Under the pieces are notes generated by a model. The model did no database searches. It saw only the letters and a list, made by a program, of their open reading frames with translations, and was not told the origin of the DNA. From Cryptomeria japonica (Eukaryota > Streptophyta > Pinopsida > Cupressales > Cupressaceae): 64,000 nt of DNA. Numbering within the stretch: position 1 is the stretch's first letter; every line of letters begins with the position of its first letter. This document shows positions 9,774 through 21,984 of the stretch, one piece after another. The position numbers were made by a program, and so were the translations under genes. The DNA lies in the NCBI RefSeq assembly GCF_030272615.1, contig NC_081409.1, positions 653,140,468 to 653,204,467 on the forward strand, read 5' to 3'.

Positions 9774-12700
9774 TCAACTGACTTCATGAAGAGGGACAAC
9801 CCCCAACTGACTTCTAAGATACTCGAAAGTGGTCTTAGGCAGAGGTTTGGTAAAGATATCTGCAAGCTGCTCCTGGGTAGAAACATGCTCTAAGATAACA
9901 TCTTTACTTTGAACTTTCTCCCTCAAAAAGTGATACTTCAATTCAATGTGCTTAGTCCTTGCATGCAAAATAGGATTCTTAGAAATATTAATTACAGTTG
10001 TATTATCACACAAAATCTTGATAGGTTCTGAGATCTTCATATTAAAACCTTCCAAAATGTGCCTCATCCAAATAGATTGTGTGCAATTCATATAAGTTGC
10101 TACATACTCAGCTTCAGTAGTAGATTGTGAAGTACAACTCTACTTTTTACTACTCCATGAAACTAGCCTTCCTCCTAGAAAGAATGCTCCACCAGTAGTA
10201 CTCTTTCAATCATCAATATTTCCTGCCCAATCAGCATCAGTGTATGTCTTCAAATCAAAATTTTTTCCATATGGATACCATAACCCATAGTCAACTGTAC
10301 CTTTTAGAGATCTAAAATTCTCTTGGTTGCTATCAGATGAGCTTCCTTTGTATTTTTCAAAAATCTAGCAACTATACCAACTGCATGGGCGATATTCGGT
10401 CAACTATGAACAACATAGTGTAATTTGCCAATCATTGACTTGTAGTCCTTTTCATCTACAGACTTAGATGCATCTTCCTTGGACAATTTACAACCTGTAA
10501 TCATTGGAGTTCCAACTGGTTCACAGTCACTCATGCCAAAAGTCTTCAAAACTTCTTTCACATACTTGGATTGAGTAATGAAAATACCATTCTTCATCTG
10601 TTATATCTGCAAGCCTTTGAAATTTTTTATTTCCCCTACTAAGGACATCTCAAACTCATTCTTCATTTCATCTACAAAACTGTTGCTCATGACATCATTA
10701 CCTCCAAATATAATGTCATCAACAAATACTTCACTGACTAGTATTTTATCTCCTTTAGACTTGAGATAGATGTTGTTGTCATCACTAGTTCTTGCAAAGC
10801 CTATCCTCATCAGATATGTATGAAGTCGTTCATACTATGCTCTTGGTGCTTGCTTTAATCCATACAAAGCTTTATGCAATTTTCATACCATGTCTTCTTT
10901 GTCTATCAATGCATAACCATCAGGCTGCTCTATATAAACTTCTTCTTCCAATATCCCATTAAAAAATGTAGACTTAACATCCATTTGGTATACCTTGAAC
11001 TTCTTGTGAGCTGCAAATACAAGTAATGTTCTAACTCCTTCCAGTCTTGCTACTGGTGCTAAATTTTCTCCATAATCCTCTCCTTCTTCTTGCGCATACC
11101 CTTTGCATACTAATCTTGCCTTATTGTGAACTACAACACCATCTTCATTCAACTTATTTGTCAACACCCATTTACTACCTATGACATTTTTGTTTACCAG
11201 TCGGGGTACCAGGGTCCAAGTGCTGTTCTTCTCAATTTGATCCAATTCCTCTTCCATTTCTTTTATCCAATGATCATCACCAAATGCCTCCTTAGCACTA
11301 CTAGGTTCAATGATAGAGATCATGCAAGTTCTCTCTAACTCTTCTTCTAGTAAGTAATCCAACATCTTTATCCCCAATAATCTGCTTAGGACTATGATTT
11401 AGTATCACATATCTAGGAATAACATCATCATTCTCTTCAGGTTCAGCATCTTCATTGTCTTCTTCCTCTGAATTTATATGTTCCCGTTAAACAAGTACAT
11501 CAGGATTCGCCTTATTGGTTTCAAATTTAACTGTTTCAAGTTCCAAAAGAAAAATGCAAGGATCTTCATCCTTTCTCTCTAAACTAGTTCCTTCTGAAAC
11601 TTTAGGACATTCATATACATGAACATCAATACTCTCAACAATTCTCTGTGTTCGGTTATTGAAACATTTGTAGGCCTTACTCTTGGTGGAATAGCCAAGA
11701 AATATGCTTTCATCACTCTTCACTTCAAACTTGCTAATGTAATCACCTCTTTTGATAAAACACTTACTACCAAAGATCTTAAAATAAGTAACATCAAGGG
11801 ACCTTCCATACCAATACTCATAAGGTGTCTTGTCCTTATCTTTTTTCACTAGAACCTGGTTCATTGTGTAGACTGTTGTACTTATAGCTTCTCTCCAAAA
11901 TGTTTTTGCCACACCTCCTTGTATCAACATAATTCTTGCTGCTTCAACCACTGACTGGTTGTTTCTCTTTGCTATACCATTTTGTTGTGGTGTCCTTGGT
12001 GCAGAAAGCTGACACTTGATACCATTCTCATTACAATACTTAGTGAACTCCTTAGAAGTGAATTCACTGCCTTAATCTGTTCTTAGACATTTAATCTTTT
12101 TTCCACTCTCTTTCTTAGTTAAGGCCCTAAATGCCTTGAATTTACCAAAAGCTTCATTCTTATCTTTCAAGAATGTGACCCACATCATCCTTGAACAGTC
12201 ATCAGTGAAGATCATGAGATATCTATCACCTGAAATGCTTCTAGTTCTTATTGGTCCACATAGATCTGTATGAACCAAATCTAACAAGTGCTCTGCTAAG
12301 AAAGACTTGCTCTTGAAAGTAGAGGAATTCATCTTCCCTAACTAACATTCTTTACAAAGAGCATTAACTAGTTTGTCTATCTGAGGTAGACCTCTTACTG
12401 TCTTAGACATACTCACTTTAACAATATTGTAAAAATTTATATGACAAAATCTTCTATGCCAAAGCCAGCTATCATCTATCTTTGGAATCAAACAATTGCT
12501 AAATTTTGGATTAAGATGAAATAGATGAGCTCTGGTCTGTTTACCGGTTGCAATCAATTCACCTTTGTTGTCAAAGATTTTGCACATGCCATTTCTAAAC
12601 TCCAGTGGGTATCCTTTGTCATTCAGTCGTGCCACACTCAGAAGATTATGCTTAAGACCTTCAACCCAATAAACATTATCAGCACTGCTCTTCTCATTAA

Positions 12701-13884
12701 GAGAAATAACTCCCTTACCTTTAACCATATAGGGTGAGTCATTGCCAAATCTAACAACACTGCCATCAAATTCTTTCAAGGAAAGAAATTTGCTTCGATC
12801 ACTAGTCATGTGATGTGAACAACCACTATCAATGATCCAATCATCAAAGTTATTCATCCTGGATACTAGAGCCTTCTGCTAAGATTTCTCTTCTTTAATA
12901 GCCACAAACACAATATCTTCACCAGCATCATCATCAGATTCATCATCAGTAATACCACTATCAATAGCTACAAGACAATCTCTCTTGCCTTTACCCTTAT
13001 ACTTCTTAAATTTATCTCTCTTGTGTTCATTTTCATTATTAAGGCAATTAGCTGCTATATGACGAATCTTATTGCAAGCAAAACATTTCAATGGTAGCTT
13101 ACCTTTGTATTTACCAGTGCCTCTAGGTAGTCGTTTTTCCAACAATGCTTCAAGCTCCTCTGAACTATCTTAAGACATCATCAACATCTCTGCTGGGTCT
13201 GGATTCATAGCTATGGCCGATATCTCTGCTTCTTATCACAGATGGGTTAGAGACAGAAGCTCTGAATACAGATTCTGATTTTTGTACACTACCATCATAG
13301 CCATTTAGCTCAAAAGCAATAAATTTGCCAATAATAGAGTCAAGAGTTACCTTTCTGTTGTCAATGGATTTCAGCTCCTGAATAGCCACAACTTGAATAG
13401 CATAGACTGGTAGTAGGGTTCTCGGTACCTTACTGATTACTGTGGAATCTTCCACTTTCCCTCCTACACTTTTTATTTCACCAACTATTTCTTTAATCCT
13501 TTGACCATACTGCTGGATATTCTCAGCTTCAGACATTCTCATGTCATCAAACTTTCCTCTTAAACTCTCTTCTTTAGCAATCTTAACATGTTCATCACTG
13601 CTATAAATCTCTTCAAGTTATTTTCACACTTCATATGTAGTTTCAAGACCATGAACATCTACATATTCAACATCAAACAGGAAACTGATAATAGCCTCTA
13701 ATACTTGATGATTCTCGTGTTGTTCTTTCTTCTGATCATCAGTCAGAGTACAAGTAGGTGCAACATATTAAGTTTCTACATGCTCCCAATACTGACTACC
13801 AAGACTTGTAATGTAAATCTTCATTTTTTCGCTCCATATCCTATAGTTATATTTGTTGAACTTCAAACCTTCTTTCTTCATCAT
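9774..13884 (-). pseudogene. Element A copia polyprotein (Gag-PR-IN-RT-RNH), broken
   Basis: The minus-strand polyprotein begins with ATG at 13884 (MMKKEGLKFNKYNYRIW). In order: the Gag domain (MRMSEAENIQQYGQRIKEIV); a CCHC knuckle (CFACNKIRHIAANC, with Arg in place of the usual Gly); a protease with intact DSG (DWIIDSGCSHHM); pre-integrase (LWHRRFCHINFYN); an integrase core (VHTDLCGP, RTD then stop, GVAKTFWREA region); RT (YQMDVKSTFFNG, VFVDDIIFGGND) and the RNase H end (CDNTTVINISKNPI, FTKPLPKTTFEYLR). Frameshifts lie near 13160, 11330 and between 10400 and 10091. In-frame stops include 12072-12074 (TAA in integrase) and one near 12342. It is not functional. Its gag start is duplicated at 21625-21913. 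Confidence 0.85.
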
Positions 13885-13904
13885 GATCTACAAGATCTTT
13901 TCCT

Positions 13905-15437
13905 TGATGACTTAATGATGAGTGAATAGTACCAAACCAGTACTAAGAGGGGGGGTGAATCAGTACAGACAAAAATTTAGTCCAAAATCGGTTTGACAAC
14001 AGACACTTCAACCGATTGGCAGATAGTGACACCGGTTTGAAATAGAGTGCAACCGGTAAAGCTAAGAATGTTTGAGACAAACATTAACCGGTTACTCACT
14101 TAGCTTTTCACTCAACTCGAGACTACACTACCATTTCACCCTTATGCATAAACAGGTAATCTATCATTAGATCATAATAATAGCTAGTTCAACATGTTTT
14201 ATTGACAAGCATAAAACACTGAACCATCATATACTTGACAGACAATAGCAAAGCATCACAAGATAAAAGCATCACACATGGCACACATATTTTTCACGTG
14301 GAAACCCAATTGGGAAAAATCATGGTGGGGATGAATATCCACAAGCTATTTTTGAACTCTTTAGAAGTCCGCTCTGTTAGGAGCCTTGTCTGGTTAGAGA
14401 CATTATAAAAGGTTCTACTAGGAATCGATCCTATTAGAGATCACCCAGTTAAGGGATGGCTACAATACCCAGTTAAGGGTTAAACCCTGTTAAAGGTTAC
14501 CTTATTAGAGGATTTCAAGAACTCAATAGCTAAAGGATTCCGAACTCAATAGCTAAGAGTTACCCTATTAAAGGATTTACAGCAAGCCAGTTAAGGCTAC
14601 CCTGTTAAGGGATTTTCCAACTGTTGAGGTGGTTAGAGATCAACAGGTATTACAATGATCTGGTAATAACACTCAATGCCAATGTAGATCCACTTAAGCT
14701 CCTCTTCACCTTCTGCACTTACACTCTGCAGGTATCACTTCTCTTCTTTTGGTCTAGCAAGAATCACGTATCCCTTCTCTTGGATACACACACACAACTT
14801 TTGCCAACAACCTCAGAAAGAGACACAACATCGACCTTATAGGAAAATAGATAGGTTGGTAGCATAAACCCTAAACCCTAAATCTGTTAGGTTAAGGAAT
14901 TCAAACGGTTCAATCCTAACTGTTGAGCACACTACATTAAATGCATCAGATCTTGATCCAAACTCAAGATATTCTCCATCGTCCATTTCCACCGATTTTA
15001 TGGCGGCTGATAACCCATCACATGTTATCACTGTTTTACAGACTTCGCACATTCCTGAGGTAGATAGGAACAATCTCCCTCATGCAAGATCCTTTATGCA
15101 CACAGGCTTGCATGGCAACATGATCTATTCTTCTTTATAATGCTAACTCATCACACAATATCATCGGTTAAGCCACATAGGCTTGAAGCACATTAACTAG
15201 AAACCCTAAAGTTGAGACTACCAACTAGTAGTCATACAATATTTCCATATGCTAGTTCCCTTAACTATATATGCCAGTACATCATGAACAAGCACACTGC
15301 TTTACATTGGCACAAATACCGGTTCATAGTGTTATATCAGATCTCACATATGCCGGTTCACACCTCTTCATCATATTAACATCAATGACAACATACAATG
15401 TCATTATGTCCTCATACCGGTTCACATAATGCCAACA
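13905..15437 (-). mobile_element. 3' LTR of element B (copia, minus strand)
   Basis: A 1533-bp LTR running on the plus strand from TGATGACTTAATGATG (13905) to ATGCCAACA (15437), nearly identical to 19876-21395. It is rich in ACCGGT/CCGGTT motifs. It carries the reverse form of the core GGAAACCCAATTGGGAAAAA near 14300 and the AGAGGGGGGGTGAATC tract near 13950. It is inserted between the gag start of element A and the rest of A's 5' region. Confidence 0.85.
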
Positions 15438-15680
15438 ATCTCTCCCTTTGGCATTGATGGCAATATACAAATATATCTCTCCGCTTCACATCTTCTCCCC
15501 TAATTTTTGCAGATATCTTCTCCACTTCACATCTTCTCCCCCTTTGACAACAATGCCAAAGTGGAGGCACAAGATACCCTATTCCATTATGCTGCTCCCC
15601 CTAAGGAGTGGCAACCTTCAACACATCAATCCAAAATAAATTTGACTATGCAATACCTAACTGATGTGGAGCAGATGCTT
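15438..15680 (-). other. Polypurine tract and 3' UTR of element B
   Basis: Complement of ATCTCTCCCTTTGGCATTG directly follows the LTR end. A second complement CTTCTCCCCCTTTGAC lies near 15533-15548. Both are purine-rich on the coding (minus) strand and could prime plus-strand DNA synthesis. No coding potential. Confidence 0.65.
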
Positions 15681-18600
15681 TTAGTTCACCTCCTGAAGGG
15701 GCAATACCCCTAATTCACCTCTTAAGTATGTAAATGTAGTTTTTGGGAGAGGCTTGGTGAATATGTCTACTAACTGCTCCTTACTGGAAACATGCTCCAG
15801 TGCAATCTCTTTGTTCTGAACCTCCAGTGCAATCTCTTTGTTCTGAACCTTTTCCCTCAAGAAATGGTACTTAAGCTCAAAGTTCTTGGTTCTAGAATGT
15901 AAAACCGGATTCTTGGAGATATTAATTGCACTGGTATTGTCACAAAATATACTTACTGGTTCAGATACAGGAACTTTGAAGCCATTCAATACATGCTTCA
16001 TCCAAATTGTCTAAGTGTAGTTCATGAAAGTTGCAACATACTCCGCTTTCACTGTAGACTGAGAGATACAACTTTGCTTTTTACTCATCCATGAGACCAG
16101 TCTACCACCACGGAAGAATGCACCACCGGTTCTGCTCTTCCGGTCATCTACATTACCAGCCCAATCAACATCTGTGAACACTTTCAGGTTAAAATCATTA
16201 TTGTATGGATACCATAACCCATAGTCAATAGTTCCTTTCAGATACCTAAGAATCTGCTTGACTGCAACCAAGTGGAATTCTCTTGGATTTTTCTGGAATC
16301 TTGCAGTAATGCCAACTGCATGTGCAATATCCGGTCTGCTATGCACTACATAATGCAACTTACCAATCATTGATCAGTATTCCTTCTCATCAATCAATGC
16401 AGAGTCATCCTCTTTGGATAGTTTACAACTGATCACCATCGGTGTACCAATCGGTTTGCTATCTTTTATGCCAAACATCTTCAACACCTCTTTGACATAC
16501 TTGGACTGAGTGATAAAGATTCCATCCTTCATCTGCTGGGTTTGCAATCCAATGAAGAACTTAATCTTGCCTATGAGTGACATCTCAAACTCTTTCTTCA
16601 TCTCATCTGCAAATTCATGACTCACCTTGTCATCTCCACCAAAGATAATGTCATCAATGAATACCTCACAGATCAGGATCTGATCTCCTTCAGACTTCAA
16701 GTAGATATTGCTATCTTCACTTGTTCTCTCAAATCCAATCTTCACAAGATGGGAAGCAGGCGTTCATACCATGCTCTAGGTGCCTGCTTTAGCCCATATA
16801 AGGCTTTATGTAGCCTACATACCATGTCACTATCTTCAGATAGGGAAAACCCATCTGGTTGCTCTATATACACCTCCTCTTCAAGTACACCATTTAGGAA
16901 TGCAGATTTTACATCCATTTGATATACTTTGAAGCCTTTAAAAGCTGCATATGCAAGAAGCATACAAACTCCTTTCAATCTAGCTACAGGAGCAAAGGTT
17001 TCTCCATAGTCTTCTCCTTCTTCTTGAGCATATCCTTTGCATACCAATCTGGCTTTGTTTCTAATCACTGTGCCATCCTCATTCAGCTTATTTCTGAAGA
17101 CCCATTCGGTACCAATGACATTTTTATGCTCCGGTCTGGGTACCAAAGACCATGTACCATTTTTCTCTATCTGGTCAAGTTCTTCTTCCATTGCCTTGAT
17201 CTAGTCTTCATTTTTATGTGCTTCTTTAAATAATTTAGACTCAAATTCAGAGATCATACATGAGTTTTCTCTCACCTTTTTTCTTGTAAGGATTCCTGCA
17301 TCCTTATCTCCTATGATCTGATTAGGATCATGATTTAGCTTGACATACCGAGGAATGGTCTTTGTGGATTCCTCTTTCTTTTCTTCTTCATCCTCATCAC
17401 CATCAGTATCAGCATCTACATTTGCCAGTGCAGGAACACTGTTACTGGTACTTGGTTGATTGACAACCAGTTCCCAAAAGGTTGCAACCGGTTCATTTAC
17501 TGCTTGCTCACTGTCAGTTTCCTCAGTTTTCTCAGAGGTTTCATCAACTCTTACATTGATGATTTTCATAATTCTCTGAGTCCTATTGTTGAAACACTTG
17601 AGAGCTTTGCTCTTGGTGGAATATCCAAAGAATATTCCTTCATCACATTTCACATCAAATTTGCTCTGGTGTTCACTCCTCTTGATGTAACATTTGCTAC
17701 CAAACACTCTAAAGTAGCTAACCATAGGTGTCTTACTAGTCCAATACTCATAAGGAGTTTTATCTTTACCTTTCTTAATGAGTACCCGGTTCATTGTGTA
17801 GACTACAGTGCTCACCACTTCTCTCCAAAAGGTGTGAGCTACCTTTCCTTGAATCAACATGGTTCTAGCTGCTTCAATCATAGTCTGGTTATTCCTTTCT
17901 GCTACGCCATTCTGCTGTGGAGTCTGGGGGGTAGACAATTGCCTCTTGATGCCATGTTCTTCACAGTACTTGTTGAATTCACCAGAAGTGAATTCCCCTC
18001 CTTAATCAGTTCTCAGGCACTTGATCCTTTTACCGCTTTCCTTCTCCACTAAAGCTCTTAAAGCTTTGAACTTTACAAAGGCTTCAGACTTGTCTTTCAA
18101 GAATGTTACCCACATCATTCTTGAGCAGTCATCAGTGAGAATCATGAAGTACCTATCACCCTGCACACTTCTAGTTTTCATAGGACCACATAAATCAGTA
18201 TGCACAAGATCAAGCAAGTTGTCAGCAGTGAAAGATTTACCTTTAAAGGTTGAGGAAGACATTTTCCCCAATTGACACTCTCTACACAAGGTATTATTTG
18301 GCTTGCTTAGCACTGGCAACCCTCTAACTACCTTGATCTTACTAGCTTTCACAATGTTATCAAAGTTTACATGGAAAAGTCTCCTATGCCATATCCAGCT
18401 ATCATCAAATTTTGCCACAAGACATGTACTTATATTTGCATTCAGATGAAATAGGTTACCTTTGGTTTGCATGTCGGTGGCCACCAATTCACCATTCTTT
18501 CCTTTGATTCTGCAAATTCCCTTATTGAATTTCAGAGTGAGACCACTATCATTCAGCTGGGCAACACTCAGAAGGTTGTGTTTGAGACCATCAATCCAAT

Positions 18601-19804
18601 ACACATTGTCAGCACTATTCTTTCCATTCAGAGACATGGATCCACTGCCTTTGACCATGCATGGTCCATCATTGCCAAAGCGAACCACACCACCATCATA
18701 CTCCTCCAAGGATAGAAACTTTCTTTGGTCACCAGTCATATGGTGAGAACAACCATTGTTAATGATCCACTCATTGGAATTATCAAACCAGGAGACAAGA
18801 GCCTTCTTATCTGACACATCTTCCTTGACAACAACAAACACAATATCTTCATTTTCTTCATCCTCTGATTCTTCATCTGTGACACCTTCATCAACTACCA
18901 CAAAACAGTTTCTTTGGTTTCCTCCTTTGAATTTCTTGAACTTTTCTGGTTTGTCCTTGTTGTCGCCATTAGGACTATTTACATCAATATGTCCTATCTG
19001 GTTGCAAGAAAAGCATTTCAGAGGTAGATTACCTTTGTATTTTCCGGTTCCTTTAGGAAGTTTCTTGGCAAGGAGAGCTTCAAATGCCATCAAAATCTCA
19101 TCATCATCCATTTCTCTGCTCTGTCTTGGTTCACCACTAGTGCTAGCTTCTTTTCCTTTTCTGGATGGTATAGCAGAAGCTTTAAAAGTTGATTCAGTCT
19201 TTTGAACACTGCCATCAAAACTATTTAGCTCATAGGCTATTAACTTTGCTATGATGGAGTCTAAGGATACCTTAGTCTTGTCTATTGATCTCAGCTCCTA
19301 AATAGCATCAACCCTTATTGCATAGACCGGCAATAGGGATCTTAGGAATTTGCTTACCATAGTGACATCTTCTATTTTACCACCTGCACTCTTGATATCT
19401 CCAACAATGGTTTTGATCCTTATTCCATACTGTTTAATGGTCTCACCTTCAACCATCCACATATCTTCAAACTCCCCTCTAAGGCTTTCTTCCTTAGCCT
19501 GTTTTACATGCTCATCACCGCCATAGATATTTTCAAGAGTATCCCATACCTCTTTGGGATTTACCTTATCCTAAACATCAATAAACTCAATGTCAGATAA
19601 ACTACTAATTAGGGCTTCCATGACTTGCCCATTCTCTTGCATCTCTCTCTTTTGGTCATCGGTAAGGGTACTGGTAGGAGCAGCATAAACAGTCTCAATA
19701 TAGCTCCAGTGTTGAGCACCCATGCTTCTAATGAATATCTTCATTCTGTTTTTCCATATACTGAAATTTTCTCTGTTAAACTTTGGACCTTCCCTCTTCA
19801 TCAT
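15681..19804 (-). pseudogene. Element B copia polyprotein (Gag-PR-IN-RT-RNH), broken
   Basis: Starts at ATG 19804 (MMKREGPKFNRENFSIWKNR). Domains in order: Gag; a zinc knuckle that has lost its last Cys (CFSCNQIGHIDVNS); protease whose active-site Asp is Asn (WIINNGCSHHM); pre-integrase (WHRRLFHVNFDN, CRECQLGK); integrase (VHTDLCGP, RTD-stop-GGEF, NGVAERNN); RT ([23 protein letters not shown]); RNase H (TDVDWAGNVDDRKS, CDNTSAINISKNP). Only one frameshift, near 16743. In-frame stops include 19569-19571, one near 19300, 18002-18004, 17201-17203 (ED-stop-IKAMEEE), 16371-16373 and one near 16010. A 27-bp in-frame duplication repeats VQNKEIALE near 15795-15848. The element is dead but clearly the same lineage as element A. 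Confidence 0.87.
15795..15848 (-). repeat. 27-bp perfect tandem duplication in the element B polyprotein
   Basis: Two identical 27-bp copies, 15795-15821 and 15822-15848, add nine residues (VQNKEIALE twice) near the RNase H C-terminus without changing frame. Elements A and D lack the extra copy. Confidence 0.9.
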
Positions 19805-19861
19805 TAGACTGGGATATTTACCTCAAGCGGTTAAGCTTATAGCATAGAGGACCTGGAGAAT

Positions 19862-19873
19862 GCTCTGATACCA
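19862..19873 (-). other. Primer-binding site of element B
   Basis: GCTCTGATACCA on the plus strand is the complement of TGGTATCAGAGC, which pairs with the 3' end of initiator tRNA-Met. It lies two bases inside the 5' LTR boundary (LTR starts 19876), the normal copia spacing. Confidence 0.85.
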
Positions 19874-19875
19874 AT

Positions 19876-21395
19876 TGATAACTTAATGATGAGTGAATAG
19901 TACCAAACTAGTACTGAGAGGGGGGGTGAATCAGTACAGACAAAAATTTAGTCCAAAACTGGTTTGACAGTAGACACTTCAACCCACTGACAGACAGTGA
20001 CACCGGTTTGAAACAGAGTGCAACTGGTAAAGCTAAGAATGTCTGAGACAAGCATTAACTGGTTACTCACTTAGCTTTTCACTCAACTTGAGACTACACT
20101 ACCATTTCACCCTTATGCATAAACAGGTAATCTATCATCAGATCATAATAATAGCTAGTTCAACATGTTTTATTGACAGACATAAAACACAGAACCATCA
20201 TATGCTTGACAAACAATAGCAAAGCATCACAAGATAAAAGCATCACACATGACACACATATTTTTCACGTAGAAACCCAACTGGGAAAAACCACGGTGGG
20301 GATGAATACCTACAAGCTATTTTTGAACTCTTTAGAAGTCCACTCTGTTAGGAGCCTTTTCCAGTTAGAGACATTACAAAAGGTTCTGCTAGGAACCGAT
20401 CCTGTTAGAGATCACCCAGTTAAGGGATGGCTACAATACCCGGTTAAGGGTTAAACCCTATTAAAGGTTAGCTTGTTAGAGGATATCAAGAACTCAATAG
20501 CTAAAGAATTCCAAACTCAATAGCTTAGAGTTACCTTGTTAAAGGATTTACAACAAGCCGGTTAAGGCTACCCTGTTAAGGGATTTTCCAATTGTTGAGG
20601 TGGTTAGAGATCAATAGGTATTACAATGATCTGGTAATAGCACTCAATGCCAATGCAGATCCACTTAAGCTCCTCTTCACCTTCTACACTTACACTCTGC
20701 AGGTATCACTTCTCTCCTTTTGGTCTGGCAAGAATCACGTATCTCTTCTCTTGGATACACACACACAACTTTTGCCAACAACCTCAGAAAGAGATACAAC
20801 ATTGACCTTATAGGAAAACAAATAGGTCGGTAGCATAAACCCTAGACCTAAACCTGTTAGGTTAAGGAATTCAAACGGTTCAATCTTGACCATTGAGCAC
20901 ACTACATTAAATGCATCAGATCTTGATCCAAACTCAAGACATTCTCCATCGTCCATTTCCACCGATTTTATGGCGGCTGATAACCCATCACATGTTATCA
21001 CCGTTTTACAGACTTCACACATTCCCGAGGTAGATAGGAACAATCTCCCTCATGCAAGATCCTTTACGCACACAGGCTTGCATGGCAACATGATCTGTTC
21101 TTCTTTACAATGCTAACTCATCACACAATATCATCAATTGAGCCACACAGGCTTGAAGCACATTAACTGGAAACCGTAAAGTTGAGACTACCAACCAGTA
21201 GTCATACAATACTTCCATATGCCGGTTCCCATAACTATATGCCGGTTCATCATGAACAAGCCCACCATTTCACTTTGGCACAAATACTGGTTCACGGTGT
21301 TATACCGGTTCTCACATATGCTGGTTCACACCTCTTCATCATATTGACATCAATGACAACATACAATGTCATTATGTCCTCATACCGGTTCACAT
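19876..21395 (-). mobile_element. 5' LTR of element B, outer end missing
   Basis: Matches 13905-15437 closely from TGATAACTTAATGATG but stops matching after CATACCGGTTCACAT (21395). The last dozen bases, including the terminal CCAACA, are lost. What follows is not flanking DNA but an inverted piece of the same LTR, so the end was rearranged at or after insertion. Confidence 0.85.
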
Positions 21396-21403
21396 TCATT
21401 ATG

Positions 21404-21622
21404 ACTGACCTATCTGTTTTCCTATAAGGTCGATGTCGTGTCTCTTTCTGCGGTTGTTGGCAAAAGTTGTGTGTGTGTATCCAAGAGAAGAGATATGTGA
21501 TTCTTGCCAGACCAAAGGAGAGAAGTGATACGTGCAGAGTGTAAGTGCAGAAGGTGAAGATGAGCTTAAGTGGATCTGCAATGGCATTGAGTGCTGTTAC
21601 TAGATCATTGTAATACCTGTTG
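21404..21622 (+). repeat. Inverted fragment of the element B LTR
   Basis: The reverse complement of this stretch matches about 14637-14855 and 20605-20826 inside the two B LTRs with only scattered differences (for example the TGTGTGTGTGTATCC string and GTAATACCTGTTGATC at the edge). It directly joins the duplicated gag start of element A at about 21625. Confidence 0.85.
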
Positions 21623-21624
21623 AT

Positions 21625-21913
21625 CATCGCTATAAATCTCTTCAAGTTTTTTTGACACTTCATATGTAGTTTCAAGACTATGAACATCTACATATTCAAC
21701 ATCAAACAGGGAACTGATAATAGCCTCTAATGCTTGATGATTCTCTTGTTGTTCTTTCTTCTGATCATCAGTCTGAGTACCAGTAGGTGCAACATATTGA
21801 GTTTCTACATGCTCCCAATACTGACAACCAAGACTTGTAATGTAAATCTTCATTCTATCGCTCCATATCCTATAGTTATATTTGTTGAACTTCAAACTTT
21901 CTTTCTTCATCAT
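21625..21913 (-). pseudogene. Second copy of the element A gag start
   Basis: Encodes MMKKESLKFNKYNYRIW onward for about 95 residues, homologous to the gag start at 13594-13884. The match extends about 20 bp upstream of the ATG on each side (to 13904 and 21933). By hand I count roughly 17 differences over about 310 bp. The open frame runs into the inverted LTR fragment, so it encodes only a truncated Gag N-terminus. This copy is continuous with A's 5' leader, primer site and 5' LTR. Confidence 0.85.
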
Positions 21914-21970
21914 GATCTACAAGATCTTTTCCTCAAGTTGTTAGGCTTTAGGTTAAAGATGACCTGAGAC

Positions 21971-21982
21971 GCTCTGATACCA
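21971..21982 (-). other. Primer-binding site of element A
   Basis: GCTCTGATACCA, the complement of the initiator tRNA-Met primer site, lies just inside the 5' LTR of element A. The leader between it and the gag ATG (21913) is only about 57 bp. Confidence 0.82.
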
Positions 21983-21984
21983 AT

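Noticed and set aside
21605-21933. Second gag start as an independent gene or element
   Set aside because: It is continuous with A's leader, primer site and LTR and ends in an inverted B LTR fragment, so it is a rearranged piece of A.
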